Below, in pieces: positions 35,937 to 46,800 of a DNA stretch of 64,000 nucleotides (positions are counted from its first letter, which is position 1; each line of letters starts with the position of its first letter). Where the stretch lies: contig NC_010571.1 in the NCBI RefSeq assembly GCF_000019965.1, positions 1,054,001 to 1,118,000 of the forward strand, given 5' to 3'. The notes under the pieces are model-generated. The model was given only the letters and a program-made list of their open reading frames with translations. It made no database searches and was not told where the DNA came from. Made by a program: the position numbers and the translations under genes. The stretch comes from Opitutus terrae PB90-1 (GTDB lineage: Bacteria > Verrucomicrobiota > Verrucomicrobiia > Opitutales > Opitutaceae).

Positions 35937-37871
35937 CTACTGCAACTGCACCCACTGCCCGCGCTGCAGCGAACGGACCGTCGGAGTTCCGGGAGGCAGT
36001 TTTGACGGATCGCTGAACTGCGTGTCGAAATACCAATTGCGGGTAGGCACGCCGTAGGCACTCCCAGCCCAAGGCGCCGTCGCCTGCTGGCTTTCGTAAA
36101 GATTGATGATCGATCCGTAATAAGTCAGACGCTTCCCGCCCCAGTCTTCGAGCAATCGAATGTAGTTTTCGACGCCGCCGCTGTACGCGCTGGTCGTGGT
36201 TTTCACGATCCCGGAAATCAGAGCGGTGTTGATCGTGGTGTTGGTTGGTTTTCGCGAACTCAAGGTCGCTTTGTTGTTGTAGTCGTCGGAATCCCAGTAG
36301 CGCGAAAGTACCGTGACCGCATCAGCGATGACCGCGGCCGGCTGGACAGTGTAGCCGGCAACGTAATTTTTCGAATCAAGCGCCTTGTCGCCGTCGTTGA
36401 CCGCCGGCGAATTGCCACCGGTGTTATAGTCGCCCACGATGTAGGCGGGGTTCTCGCTCACTATCGTGAGCCCAGCCTTGGTTGATAGCGGTTTCGATCC
36501 ATCCGGGAGATCGGTGCCATTGATGATTTTCACCGCGACCGGATTCGTAGTGCTGTCTGTGACATTCGCGACGTAGAGGACTCCATTCCATAGCTTCTTC
36601 CCTCGCAGATCAGAGGGGATGTCCTGGTTTTTCAAAGCGGCGGGAACCGAGCTGTCGTCCGGCCATTTGGCGGTCGAGGGGATCGTCGCGGGAAGTCCGC
36701 CTGCTTCGTAAGCGGTAGTCAGCGCCGCAACGTTGACTTCGGTCACCGTCACCGCGGCGCTGTTCTCGCGGTAATCCGTCACGGTCTTCTTTGTCGCTGG
36801 ATTGCTGATCATCGTGTTCAGCACGGTGGCCAGAGGGTCGCCTGCCGGAATTATCGTGCCATCTTCGGTCATGTAAACGCGCGACTTGCTGCCGACTGAT
36901 ACGTTGCTCGCCGAGCTGGCGGTGGCGCCGGTCGTGTTCACCAGAACCTTCAACCCGGCTTGATTGTACAGGCGTTCGCTCGCGCTGGGATCGTTTTGAT
37001 GCGTGTCCGGAATTTCGATCAGTTCACGAGCACCATCGTTGTTGACGTTTGAGTCGTCCGTGTCCTTGGCCATCGACCCAGGCGGGTCCTCCCGCGAGCT
37101 GGCCGTTGGGTGGCCCTTTGCGTAAGTGACCGGTCCGGTCAGGACGTCCTTGTGGTGTTTGTCGTTCGGCGCATAATCCTTGGATATCCCGTTCACGTAC
37201 GTCACATAATCAGAGTAAGTGATGCTCGCGGCGGTGTTGGTATAGATCGTGCCGTTCGAATGCACGCGGCCGCCAACGACAAACTTGGCGCCCGGGAACA
37301 ATTCCATGTCGCTGTCGTAGAAGATGGCATACTGGAACAGCGGCTTAATGCTGTAGATCCACTCGCGCTGAAAACTCATCTGCACGGGCGCCGTCATCCC
37401 GGGCGTCTGCCGCTGGAACTCGATGGCGCTCACATAATGATAGCTTCCGCGCACCGCGTTGAAGCCCGTATGCTTGTCGACCACCACTCCATCCTCGACC
37501 GGAACCGTCAAAAACGTTTTCCACGTGTATCCCTGCGCCGTCCCGAACTGATCGGACGGGGCAAGGGTGAGGTTGGTGACGGCGGTCGTCTGCGCGATGT
37601 TAGGCAGGTTGTATTGGGCGATCTGTGCCTTGAGATCCGTGAATGCCTTTTCAAAGGCGAATTCCGCGGCATAGGTGGACTCGAGCCGGACGTCGCTACG
37701 TTTCTCCAGTTGGGCTTCGCTGTTGAGATAGCTGAGCACCGAAGCGAGCATTCCCGCCATGACGAGGGCGAGAATCAACACGACGAACAGCGCACTGCCG
37801 CGCTCGTCGTGACACCCCGTCCCGCGCTCGCGGCGCGCTCTGGGGAACGCAATCTTGGTTGCAGCGTTCAT
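35937..37871 (-). CDS. PilX-like type IV pilus assembly protein
   Basis: A 644-aa protein with a short basic N-terminus, one membrane helix ([20 protein letters not shown], about 25-44), a helical stalk ([20 protein letters not shown]) and a long Ser/Thr/Asn-rich extracytoplasmic part. The N-terminus fits PilX-type minor pilin components, but the rest is much longer than PilX and has no recognised domain; such large versions are common in Verrucomicrobia. It overlaps the PilW-like stop by 4 bp (ATGA) and is the last gene of a three-gene set. Confidence 0.65.
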   Translation of the reverse strand: MNAATKIAFPRARRERGTGCHDERGSALFVVLILALVMAGMLASVLSYLNSEAQLEKRSDVRLESTYAAEFAFEKAFTDLKAQIAQYNLPNIAQTTAVTNLTLAPSDQFGTAQGYTWKTFLTVPVEDGVVVDKHTGFNAVRGSYHYVSAIEFQRQTPGMTAPVQMSFQREWIYSIKPLFQYAIFYDSDMELFPGAKFVVGGRVHSNGTIYTNTAASITYSDYVTYVNGISKDYAPNDKHHKDVLTGPVTYAKGHPTASSREDPPGSMAKDTDDSNVNNDGARELIEIPDTHQNDPSASERLYNQAGLKVLVNTTGATASSASNVSVGSKSRVYMTEDGTIIPAGDPLATVLNTMISNPATKKTVTDYRENSAAVTVTEVNVAALTTAYEAGGLPATIPSTAKWPDDSSVPAALKNQDIPSDLRGKKLWNGVLYVANVTDSTTNPVAVKIINGTDLPDGSKPLSTKAGLTIVSENPAYIVGDYNTGGNSPAVNDGDKALDSKNYVAGYTVQPAAVIADAVTVLSRYWDSDDYNNKATLSSRKPTNTTINTALISGIVKTTTSAYSGGVENYIRLLEDWGGKRLTYYGSIINLYESQQATAPWAGSAYGVPTRNWYFDTQFSDPSKLPPGTPTVRSLQRGQWVQLQ

Positions 37872-38911
37872 TGCACGGAAGGGTCGGTGCGGGCGTAAGC
37901 CGTGGTTTGGACACCTTGGACGGTGCGACCAGCGACCGTGCCGCGCGGCAGTTTCTGCAGGTTTAGGGTCAGCACGCGGCCATTCGAAACAAACGGCTTC
38001 GTGGCCGCGCTCGTTGGGTCGGCTGGGTTGGACACGGGCGAGGCGTCAACATCGGTGGCCAGCACGATATGGTTCGCTGTATCCTTGTCGGGGTAGTACC
38101 ACAGCTGTCCGCGGCGTTCCACTGTGGGATCGGTTTCGGAAAAGACTTCAAAGCGCATCCGGCGCCCCGCCCCGGTGGGCAGAATCTTTGTTCCATTCGG
38201 GACATCGACGCCTAGCTTCGTAGTGAATGTAATGGTTTTGCTGCCCTTGCCATTGCTCACGCTGTCGATGACGAGCACCACTTGTGCGCCATACGCTGTC
38301 GCCGGGATCGTGACCACGTCCCCCTTTCGAAACATTCCTTCCAGCAGCTTGGCCCCTTTAGTATCTCGTTCCAAATTGATCCCTTCGTTCGCGCCAAGAT
38401 ACGTCTGGCTCTTGAAATAAGTGGATATGTCGGTTCCTGCTACAGCAGCACTTGGACGCGCCGAACTCGCGAAAATCGAACTCGTCGCCACTGCGCTGGA
38501 GTAATCTTTAACCTTCACGAGCTGCTGATTGTCCTTGTATCCCAGGGCATCACTAAGCGGACCGATGCTGGTCGCGGCACCATCGATAACTGCCACCGCG
38601 AGCGTATCGGGCGGCACATCCAGCTGGAGACCGTTGGCTGAAACTACGATCGGTTGCGATGCACTGCGGACCGACTGGCTGATCATGTCCGCGGCATACC
38701 GCAATTCCGACGAGCCTTTGATGGTCGCTTCCGTGTGGAACGCCCGTTTGGTCACTCCGGTGTAGGCGACCAAGGTCATGCCCATAACGATCCCCAAGAT
38801 CGTAGTGGCGACCATCAGCTCGACGAGCGTGAAGCCCGCCAGCGGGACTGCGGAATCTGACCGACGGAGTGCGTCGACGGAAGTCGAGCGTGCGAAGCGA
38901 AGCGCTTTCAT
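37868..38911 (-). CDS. PilW-like prepilin (type IV pilus minor subunit)
   Basis: A 347-aa prepilin with a leader ending in the cleavage motif AGFTLVELMVATTILGI (cleavage before F), followed by the hydrophobic helix and a C-terminal globular region. It is longer than a major pilin, as PilW proteins are. The ATG (MKALRFARS) is chosen inside a longer frame. It lies between the PilV-like and PilX-like genes, on one strand with a 4-bp overlap downstream, suggesting a minor-pilin priming complex or type II secretion-like pseudopilus. Confidence 0.8.
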   Translation of the reverse strand: MKALRFARSTSVDALRRSDSAVPLAGFTLVELMVATTILGIVMGMTLVAYTGVTKRAFHTEATIKGSSELRYAADMISQSVRSASQPIVVSANGLQLDVPPDTLAVAVIDGAATSIGPLSDALGYKDNQQLVKVKDYSSAVATSSIFASSARPSAAVAGTDISTYFKSQTYLGANEGINLERDTKGAKLLEGMFRKGDVVTIPATAYGAQVVLVIDSVSNGKGSKTITFTTKLGVDVPNGTKILPTGAGRRMRFEVFSETDPTVERRGQLWYYPDKDTANHIVLATDVDASPVSNPADPTSAATKPFVSNGRVLTLNLQKLPRGTVAGRTVQGVQTTAYARTDPSVQ

Positions 38912-38939
38912 GCGAGCCGGAGGGTTGAACGCGCGACCG

Positions 38940-39410
38940 TTATACCGATCGAAAGATCGGCATCGAGATGACTGTTTTCTTGCCTCGCCACGTCCACTCC
39001 ACCTCGACGCGCAGCGTCCGGGTGGTCGACGTGTCCGCCACCGCCACGACGCGACGCTTGAAGGTGACGCGACCCGCCTGATTGGACGGATACTGGAACT
39101 GGCTGCTCTTGTCGGGACCGAAGGTCGTCTTGATCGAGCTGGTGATAGTCTGCTCGTCCGAGGTCGTGAAACTAGCATAGCCGACGGATATCAGCCGCTC
39201 AGCTTCATCCTGCATCAGCCGGTGCGCCTCACCGCGAATCGCCGTGTTCATGGCGCTCGTGGTGATCAACTGCAACCCGGGGAAAACGGACGCGCACATC
39301 AGCGTGATCAGTACCATGGTCACCAGCACCTCGACCAAGCTGAACGCCTTTTGATTAGCACGCCGCCGGACTGGTGTGAGCACGCGAACGCTGGAAGCAC
39401 CCGTTTTCAC
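38940..39410 (-). CDS. PilV-like prepilin (type IV pilus minor subunit)
   Basis: A 156-aa prepilin with cleavage motif KAFSLVEVLVTMVLITLM and a small C-terminal domain. The GTG start has aggag four bases upstream, the best ribosome site among the candidates; a TTG seven codons upstream is the alternative. It is first in the three-gene minor-pilin set. Confidence 0.78.
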   Translation of the reverse strand: MKTGASSVRVLTPVRRRANQKAFSLVEVLVTMVLITLMCASVFPGLQLITTSAMNTAIRGEAHRLMQDEAERLISVGYASFTTSDEQTITSSIKTTFGPDKSSQFQYPSNQAGRVTFKRRVVAVADTSTTRTLRVEVEWTWRGKKTVISMPIFRSV

Positions 39411-39467
39411 GCCGCTCCTAATGCCGCACAAGCAATCCCTTGGGAAGGGAAAATATTGGCAAGCTGA

Positions 39468-39488
39468 GGTAGTTTGCCCGGAACTACC
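39468..39488. promoter_or_regulatory. Short palindrome upstream of the pilin genes
   Basis: ggtagtt (39468-39474) and aactacc (39482-39488) form a perfect 7-bp dyad, followed on the plus strand by ggttttta. As no plus-strand gene ends here, an operator or a terminator read from the opposite side are both possible. Confidence 0.4.
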
Positions 39489-39604
39489 GGTTTTTACACC
39501 CTACTTACACGCGATCGCAACCGAGTGACGGCGCATGCGCACATGGCTGACCGTTGGCCGCGTAACAGGCAGTGGAGGGTGCACCCCGCCGGTTAAGAGC
39601 GGCA

Positions 39605-40822
39605 TCAACTCAACCACCACACGCCGCACAGCAAAGTCAGGAGCGCGATCGGCGTTCCTGCTTTCAGATACTCACCGAACGACAGCCTTACCCCGCTACG
39701 TCGTGCGATCTCTGCGACGATCAAGTTCGCCACCGAGCCAAGCAGGGTCAGGTTTCCGGCCAGCGTCGTGGCCATGGCCAGGGTGAGCCACGCCTGATGC
39801 GGCTCAGCCAGCGTAGGCACGACAGGGCGAAACAACATCACCGCGGGCACGTTCGACACGATGTTGCTGAGCACGACGGACACGAATGTCAGCTTGGCCG
39901 GCCCGCCATCTGCCCAAGGACGCATCCAGGCGAAGAGCTGCGCGCCGAACCCACTCGTTTCAATCGCTCCGGTGACGACGAACAACGACGCGAAGAACAC
40001 CAACAGTCCCCAATCGATTTCCTCGAACACATGCTCCGGATCCCGCCGGCGCGAGATGAGCAGCACTGCCGCTGCGATCAATGCCGCCAACGGAATGGGG
40101 ACGCCGGCGACCAAGCCGACGATCATCAGTCCGGTGGCGAGCATCGCCTTGCGCAGGAGAGGTGCATCCTCCGTGCCGGGAACTTCCACATGGGTCGGAA
40201 TGAACGGCTGCGTGTATTCCGCACGATACACCAGGACGATCACCGCCCAGATAATCAGCAGCCCAACGAGAGCGACCGGCCCGAGGACCCGGGAGAACTC
40301 CACGAAGGGGAGGCCGGACGACAAACCAACCAGCATATTCTGAGGGTTGCCCGTGATCGTTGCCACGGACCCAACATTGGCGGCCGTAACCAAACCGACC
40401 AGGTAGGGCAGGGGATCGCGTCGCAGCGTGCGGGTGAGTTCGAGCACGATCGGAGTCATCGTCAGCGCGATCGTATCGTTCAGGAATACGGCCGACAGCA
40501 CGCCCGAGACGCCGACGATCATCGCCAGCAGCCGGCGCGGCGTGCGCGCGAACCGGACGACATAACCCGTGACACGATGGAAAAAGCCAGCGAGGCGCAG
40601 GTTCACGTTCAACACCATCATCGCGAACAGCAGGACAACGGTGTTCCAGTCGACCGCGCGATACGCTTGTTCCAGCGAGAGCGCGCCCGAGCCCACCAGA
40701 GCCGTGGCGCCGACGAGCGCGATGGTCGCGCGATTCATGCGAAGCCATGGCCAGCGGCCGATGGCGACACCAATCAACGTGATCGTGATCACCAGGACGC
40801 TGAAGACGAAGAGAAAGCTCAT
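39605..40822 (-). CDS. ArsB/NhaD-type ion transporter
   Basis: Inner-membrane transporter of the IT superfamily, 405 aa, with about 11 helices and paired re-entrant blocks (SAVFLNDTIALTMTPIVLEL and SNIVSNVPAVMLF) and VGSVATITGNPQNML. These fit ArsB-like or SLC13/NhaD-like carriers; arsenite efflux cannot be separated from anion or Na+/H+ transport by sequence. No ars operon is nearby. The ATG (MSFLFVFSVL) is chosen within a longer frame. Confidence 0.78.
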   Translation of the reverse strand: MSFLFVFSVLVITITLIGVAIGRWPWLRMNRATIALVGATALVGSGALSLEQAYRAVDWNTVVLLFAMMVLNVNLRLAGFFHRVTGYVVRFARTPRRLLAMIVGVSGVLSAVFLNDTIALTMTPIVLELTRTLRRDPLPYLVGLVTAANVGSVATITGNPQNMLVGLSSGLPFVEFSRVLGPVALVGLLIIWAVIVLVYRAEYTQPFIPTHVEVPGTEDAPLLRKAMLATGLMIVGLVAGVPIPLAALIAAAVLLISRRRDPEHVFEEIDWGLLVFFASLFVVTGAIETSGFGAQLFAWMRPWADGGPAKLTFVSVVLSNIVSNVPAVMLFRPVVPTLAEPHQAWLTLAMATTLAGNLTLLGSVANLIVAEIARRSGVRLSFGEYLKAGTPIALLTLLCGVWWLS

Positions 40823-41105
40823 GAAGCGAGTGCCGCGGCACCCGGCGTGAAGCTGACAGTGCAGGCGAGGTCCACGCAAGCCGGCGTCCCGTGCGAATCG
40901 CGCACGGCAGCGCCTGCCCGCGGTCCCCGACTCGCAACGGAACGGCACGGCATCGGCGCATACCGGCTTGGTGCGGGGCGCACGCGTTTAGTTTCGCACT
41001 CGGGTTGCCGGTACGTCCCGCCAGCCACTGCAGGCGAGCGTTTTGAGTAATTCTGCTCCCGCCCGCCGCTCTGCACACCATCCGATATTGGTCGAGATTG
41101 CCGCT

Positions 41106-42122
41106 ATGCAACTCGTGCACGCCCAGCGTCTGATCTCCCCGAGCTCTTGGCTCATGCCCCCCGCCGATTCGTGGATCGAGCCGGCTGCGCCGCCGCCACC
41201 AGCGATGGACGAGGTCGAGATCACAGAAATCCCGCCGCTGCAGCCGAACGAGAAATCGCTGCTCGAGATGCACAGCCTGCTGAACATCCTAAACGTGTTG
41301 CGGGGCGAGCTGAGCTTGATCGGACTGGCCTTGGCGAACGACGACACGTTGTTGCAGGAAAGTCACGCGCTCTGCCGCCGGCTGATTGTGAGTCTGTGCT
41401 CGATGGATGGAGGGTTAGCGATGGCAGGCGACATGGACCTTCACCAGCAGCAGGTGCTCGGTGAGATCGAGGAGGCGTTCAGTACGCGCCCGGCAGCACG
41501 GGACAATCTGGAAGTCACCGAATCGGTGGCCAACCTCCGATCCGCCTTCGCCATTCTGCGGGTTCGAGCGCGCGAGGTGCTCGCGCGGTTCAAACATCCC
41601 GAGCGCTGGGTGTATTGCTCGGGGACGAGGCTGCGATGCGAGATCCATGACGTGATGCTCGCGATGGAGAGGACCAGCCGGCATCGGTTCCGCGTGGTTT
41701 ATAATCCGGCACTGCAGCGCCCCACCGACTACTATCTGGACCTGCAAATCGACGGATCGCAGGGCGACCATCTCTGGATGCCGCCGGTGATCAAGGACGT
41801 GCTTCGGGACCTGATCGCGAATGCGCGGAAATACACGCCACCGGGGGGACGGATCACGGCGGCCTTGCACGCCCGGAAACGGACGCTGCGGCTCGTGGTC
41901 GAGGACACCGGGCGCGGCATCCCCCCCAGGGAGATCGCGACGGTCGTTCATTTTGGTCGCCGCGCCAGCAATGTGGCGGATGTACGGACGATGGGGGGAG
42001 GGTTTGGGCTGACGAAAGCGTTCTTCGTCGCCAAGCAGTTCGGGGGCCGGTTCTGGATCGCTTCGAAGCTCGGCGTGGGGACCCGGATTCGCCTCGAGAT
42101 CCCGGCGCCGCGGTCGGGCTGA
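41106..42122 (+). CDS. Soluble sensor histidine kinase
   Basis: A 338-aa protein without membrane helices. H56 in EMHSLLNILNVLRGEL is the likely phospho-accepting histidine in a HisKA-like dimerisation helix. The C-terminal HATPase domain has the N box (DLIANARKYTPPGG), G1 (VEDTGRGIP) and G2 (GGGFGLTKAF). The middle has no recognised sensor domain. No response regulator is adjacent. A TTG 21 codons upstream is an alternative start. Confidence 0.78.
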   Translation: MQLVHAQRLISPSSWLMPPADSWIEPAAPPPPAMDEVEITEIPPLQPNEKSLLEMHSLLNILNVLRGELSLIGLALANDDTLLQESHALCRRLIVSLCSMDGGLAMAGDMDLHQQQVLGEIEEAFSTRPAARDNLEVTESVANLRSAFAILRVRAREVLARFKHPERWVYCSGTRLRCEIHDVMLAMERTSRHRFRVVYNPALQRPTDYYLDLQIDGSQGDHLWMPPVIKDVLRDLIANARKYTPPGGRITAALHARKRTLRLVVEDTGRGIPPREIATVVHFGRRASNVADVRTMGGGFGLTKAFFVAKQFGGRFWIASKLGVGTRIRLEIPAPRSG

Positions 42123-42130
42123 GCCCTCCG

Positions 42131-43105
42131 TCAGCTCTGGTAATAGCGCCGGAACCAGTCGACGAACCGCCGCAGTCCATCCTCGAGCGAAATCCGAGGC
42201 GAATAGCCGATGGCTTCGCGCAGCCGGTCAATGCTCGCGCAGGTTTCCAGCATGTCGCCCGGTTGCGGCGGCACGAGTTCGACCACGGCCTTCTTGCCGA
42301 GCAGTTCCTCGAGCATTTGGACAAAGAGCAAGACCTCGACGGGGCGGTTGTGGCCGATGTTGAAGAGCCGGAACGGCGGCACCGGCAGTGTGGCCGGCGG
42401 GTAGAGGAGGACCTTCACGACGCCGTCGACGATGTCGTCGACGTAGGTGAAGTCGCGGCGATTGCGCCCCTGATTGAAGAGCTTGATGGGACGACCGGCA
42501 CAGATCGCCTGCGAAAAGAGGATCGGTGCCATGTCCGGTCGGCTCCACGGGCCATAGACGGTGAAGAAGCGCAGCCCGGTAACGGTGAGCCCATAAAGGT
42601 GAGCGTAGGTGTGCGCCATCAACTCGTTGCTCTTCTTCGTCGCACCATAATAGGAGATCGGGTGATCCGTGTTGGCGTCTTCGCGGAAGGGAACGACGGC
42701 GTGCGCGCCGTAGACGCTGCTGGAGGAGGCGAACACCAGGTGCTTGGGCGGGCGGCGTCGACAAGCCTCGAGCACGTTGAGGAAACCGGTGATGTTGCTG
42801 TGGGTGTAGGCGGCGGGATTCTCCGCACTGTGCCGCACACCGGCTTGAGCGCCAAGGTGCACCACGTAATCCGGTTTGAAATGGCTGTAGATCCCTTCGA
42901 AGGCGGCTGCCTCTCCAAAGTCCGCCTGCACGAAACGGAAGTCCTCCAACTGTTCCAGCTCCGTGAGCCGCGCCCGTTTCAACTCGACCGAGTAGTAGTC
43001 GTTCAAGTTGTCGAGGCCGAGCACTTCGCAGTGCTTGGTTTCAGCCAGCCGGCGGGCCACATGGTATCCAATGAACCCGGCCGCGCCGGTCACGAGGACT
43101 TTCAT
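42131..43105 (-). CDS. NAD-dependent epimerase, probable UDP-glucuronate 4-epimerase
   Basis: Extended short-chain dehydrogenase, 324 aa. The NAD motif TGAAGFIG (6-13), the catalytic serine block FASSSSVYG and the Y-x3-K pair (YYGATKKSN) are present. The blocks LDNLNDYYS and VHLGAQAGVR are typical of UDP-glucuronate/galacturonate epimerases. It converges with the kinase 8 bp away and is divergent from the glutaredoxin gene across 227 bp without recognised features. It probably supplies uronic acid for surface polysaccharide. Confidence 0.85.
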   Translation of the reverse strand: MKVLVTGAAGFIGYHVARRLAETKHCEVLGLDNLNDYYSVELKRARLTELEQLEDFRFVQADFGEAAAFEGIYSHFKPDYVVHLGAQAGVRHSAENPAAYTHSNITGFLNVLEACRRRPPKHLVFASSSSVYGAHAVVPFREDANTDHPISYYGATKKSNELMAHTYAHLYGLTVTGLRFFTVYGPWSRPDMAPILFSQAICAGRPIKLFNQGRNRRDFTYVDDIVDGVVKVLLYPPATLPVPPFRLFNIGHNRPVEVLLFVQMLEELLGKKAVVELVPPQPGDMLETCASIDRLREAIGYSPRISLEDGLRRFVDWFRRYYQS

Positions 43106-43332
43106 CGGCTGCGTGATAGAGCAATGCCAACGCCGCGGCTAGCGGAAAGGAAGTTGGCGAACTGAGGACCGGAGCGCGGAGCGGGTGCTCGAGTCTCGCT
43201 CGCGAGCGCCGCGTGATTTCGATCCATCGAGTCTATGACGAAGTTGCTTCGAAAACACCGCAGACGGTGCTTGCTCGACAAAAAATGCGCCCTATACCTT
43301 GCGCCGATTTTGCTCCCGCGCACCTTGCCCGC

Positions 43333-43668
43333 ATGAAGATCAAAGCCTATCTCAAGCCGTCCTGCGGCTGGTCCAATGGCGTTCGCGCCATCCTGCGGAA
43401 GTACAATCTTCCGTATGAGGACATCGACATCATCAACAACCGCACGAACTATGCGGAGATGGTGGCGAAATCCGGCCAGCCGTTGTCGCCGTGCGTTGAG
43501 ATCGACGGCGTCATGCTGGCCGACGTCTCCGGGGAGGAAGTCGAAAATTACCTGCTCAGCAACGAACTGATTCAGCCGGTCGACGCTCCGATGGACGTTG
43601 CGACCAACGCCGGATGCTCGGACGACGAGCACGCGCGCATGGCCACGAAAACGATCCGCTTTTTCTGA
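43333..43668 (+). CDS. Glutaredoxin-like protein with CGWS active site
   Basis: A small thioredoxin-fold protein of 111 aa, with the active site C11-G-W-S14 (KPSCGWSNG), a monothiol-like motif in which the second Cys is Ser, and a GSH-type block (QPLSPCVEID). A C-terminal extension of about 25 residues is rich in acidic residues. The ATG is chosen within a longer frame. It is followed by a terminator and then gltB. Confidence 0.82.
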   Translation: MKIKAYLKPSCGWSNGVRAILRKYNLPYEDIDIINNRTNYAEMVAKSGQPLSPCVEIDGVMLADVSGEEVENYLLSNELIQPVDAPMDVATNAGCSDDEHARMATKTIRFF

Positions 43669-43711
43669 TCCGTCGTTGCAGAGAGCTTGCCGCAACTGAA
43701 AAAAAGCACCC

Positions 43712-43745
43712 GGGCCGCTCTCGCAACGCGAGATCGGCCCTTTTT
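43712..43745 (+). terminator. Terminator after the glutaredoxin gene
   Basis: gggccg...cggccc forms a stem with an inner ctctcgc/gcgag part and is followed by ttttt. Upstream A runs make it usable in both directions. Confidence 0.82.
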
Positions 43746-43825
43746 GTGCTGTGTCATATCCGACCTTCTCTCACCTGCAGCTGATTTTCCCCTCCTGGCT
43801 TCTCCCATAAAGAACCACCCAACCT

Positions 43826-46800
43826 GTGAACACCACCCAGCCCTCCGAATCTGCCCAAGACCAACCTGGCACTGGCGCGACCGCGCGCCCCTCGTCCGTG
43901 CGTCCAGGCAAACAGGGCCTGTACGACCCGTGGTTCGAGCATGACGCCTGCGGCGTCGGCTTCGTGGTCGACATGAAGGGGCGCAAGTCGAACGCGATCA
44001 TCAAGCAGGGCCTGCAGATCCTCACGAATCTCGATCACCGCGGCGCCAGCGGCGCCGAGGTGAACACCGGTGACGGCGCGGGCATTCTCCTGCAGATGCC
44101 GCACAAGTTCCTGGCCGATGCCGCGGCGGCCGCGCGTTTCAGCCTGCCCGAGTCGGGTCACTATGGCTGCGGACTGGTCTTCCTGCCGCGCAATCCCACC
44201 ACGCGCCGCAAGCTCGAAGAGGTTTTCGGCGGCATCGTTCAATCCGAGGGCCAAATTCTCCTCGGCTGGCGCACGCTGCCGACGAATCACGCAATGCTCG
44301 GCGATACCGCTCGTTCAGCGGAGCCCTACATCCGGCAAGTGTTCATCGGTCGCGGCAAGGACATCGCCGACGATGCCGCTTTCGAGCGCAAGCTCTACGT
44401 CATCCGCAAGCGCGCTTACTCCGAAATTCGGACCACGACATTCGCGGGGTCGGAGACGTGGTACGTCCCCAGCCTGTCCTCGAAGACGATCGTCTACAAG
44501 GGCATGCTCACCACGGAGCAGCTCGAGCAGTATTTCCTCGATCTGCAGAGCCCGCTGATGGAGTCGGCGCTCGCGCTGGTGCACTCGCGGTTCAGCACGA
44601 ACACGTTCCCGAGTTGGGACCGCGCGCATCCTTACCGCTACATCGCACACAACGGCGAAATCAACACCCTCCGCGGCAACATCAACTGGATGCATGCGCG
44701 CCAGGCGTTGTTCGCCTCCGAGTTGTTTGGCGACGACATCAAGAAGATCCTGCCGATCATCAACCCGAACGGCTCGGACTCGTCGATGTTCGACAACACG
44801 CTCGAGCTCCTCGTGCTCGGGGGCCGCTCGCTGGCGCACGCGATCATGATGATGATCCCTGAGCCTTGGTCCAATCACGAGTCGATGGACCCGGCCCGGC
44901 GGGCGTTTTACCAGTATCACTCCTGCCTGATGGAGCCGTGGGACGGCCCAGCCTCGATCGCGTTCACCGATGGCAAGCAGATCGGCGCGATCCTCGACCG
45001 CAACGGGCTGCGTCCGTCGCGCTACTACGTGACCAGCGACGACCTCGTGATCATGGCGTCGGAAGCAGGCGTGCTCGATATCCCGCCGGAGAAGGTCCGC
45101 CAGAAGGGCCGGCTGCAGCCCGGCCGCATGTTCCTGGTCGATATCGAACAGGGACGGATCATCGAGGACGAAGAGATCAAGCAGCAGCTCGCGGCCGAGC
45201 GTCCTTACCAGGAATGGCTGAAGGCAAATTTGGTTCATCTCGATGAGCTGCCAGCCGCCCCGGCCGTGCCACCGCCGGACCACGAGACATTGCTGCACCG
45301 GCAGATCGCTTTCGGCTACACGTTCGAGGACCAGCGCATCCTCCTCGCACCGATGGCGCGCGACGGCGTCGAAGCGATCGGTTCGATGGGCAACGACACG
45401 CCCCTCGCCGTGCTGTCGAACAAGCCGCGGCTGCTCTACGACTATTTCAAGCAACTCTTCGCGCAGGTCACGAACCCGCCGATCGACTGTATCCGCGAGG
45501 AAATCATTACCTCGGCCGAGACCCGCATCGGTTCCGAGGGCAACCTGCTCAATCCCGATCCGCTGGCCTGCCGGCGTATCGAGCTGAAATGGCCGGTGCT
45601 CACCAACGAGGAGTTCGCCAAGCTCCGCCGCCTCGACCAACCAGGCTTCAAGGTCGGCGTCATTCCGATCTTGTTCCGGGCGAGCCGCGGCGACCGCGGC
45701 CTTGCCAAGTCGATGGAGGAAATCTGTCTCATCGCCCGGCGCATGATCGAGGATGAGGAGAATACGGTGCTCATCCTCAGTGATCGCGGGGTCACGAAAG
45801 ACTTCGCGCCGATTCCCGCGCTGCTCGCGGTGGCTGGCTTGCATCACTTCCTGATCCGCGAAGGCCTGCGCACGCGGATTTCGATGATCCTCGAAAGCGG
45901 CGAAGCCCGCGAGGTGCACCATTTTTCGCTGCTGATTGGCTACGGCTGCAGCGCCATCAACCCCTACGTCGCCTTCGAAACGATCGACGGGATGATCCAG
46001 GACGGGCTGCTGGTGAACATCGACCACAAGACCGCCTGCAAGAACTTCGTCAAAGCCGCGTCCAAGGGCGTGGTGAAGGTGATGTCCAAGATGGGCATCT
46101 CCGCCATCCAGAGTTACCGCGGCGCACAGGTGTTCGAAGCCGTCGGCCTCCGCCAGGACGTCATCGATCATTACTTCACGTGGACGCCCTCCCGCGTCGG
46201 CGGCATCGGACTCGATGTGATCGCCCAGGAAGTGCTCACGCGCCATCGCGCGGCCTTCCCCGAGCGGCCCGTGAACGGTCACGTGCTCCCGGTGGGCGGG
46301 CAGTATCAGTGGCGCTCCGACGGCGAATATCACCTGTTCAACCCGGAATCAATCCACCGGCTGCAGAAGGCCGTGCGCACCGGCAGCTATGCGGTGTTCA
46401 AGGAGTACTCCAAGATCATCAACGACACCTCGCGCAACGTCGCCACGCTCCGCGGCCTGCTCGACTTCAAGGCGGGTGACTCGATCCCGCTCGAAGAGGT
46501 CGAACCGGTCGAATCCATCGTGAAGCGGTTCAAGACCGGCGCGATGTCCTACGGCTCGATTTCCAAGGAAGCGCACGAAACGCTGGCGATCGCGATGAAC
46601 CGGCTCGGCGGCAAGTCCAACACCGGCGAAGGCGGCGAGGATCCGGAACGTTTCATCCCGCTTCCCAACGGCGATTCGAAGAACTCCGCGATCAAGCAGG
46701 TCGCATCCGGCCGGTTCGGCGTGACCAGCGAATACCTGGTCAACGCGCGCGAGCTACAGATCAAGATGGCGCAGGGCGCGAAACCCGGCGAGGGTGGCCA

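Noticed and set aside
39468-39500. Terminator for a plus-strand gene before 39468
   Set aside because: The hairpin is followed by a T-rich stretch on the plus strand, but no plus-strand gene ends here; it is kept only as a palindrome.
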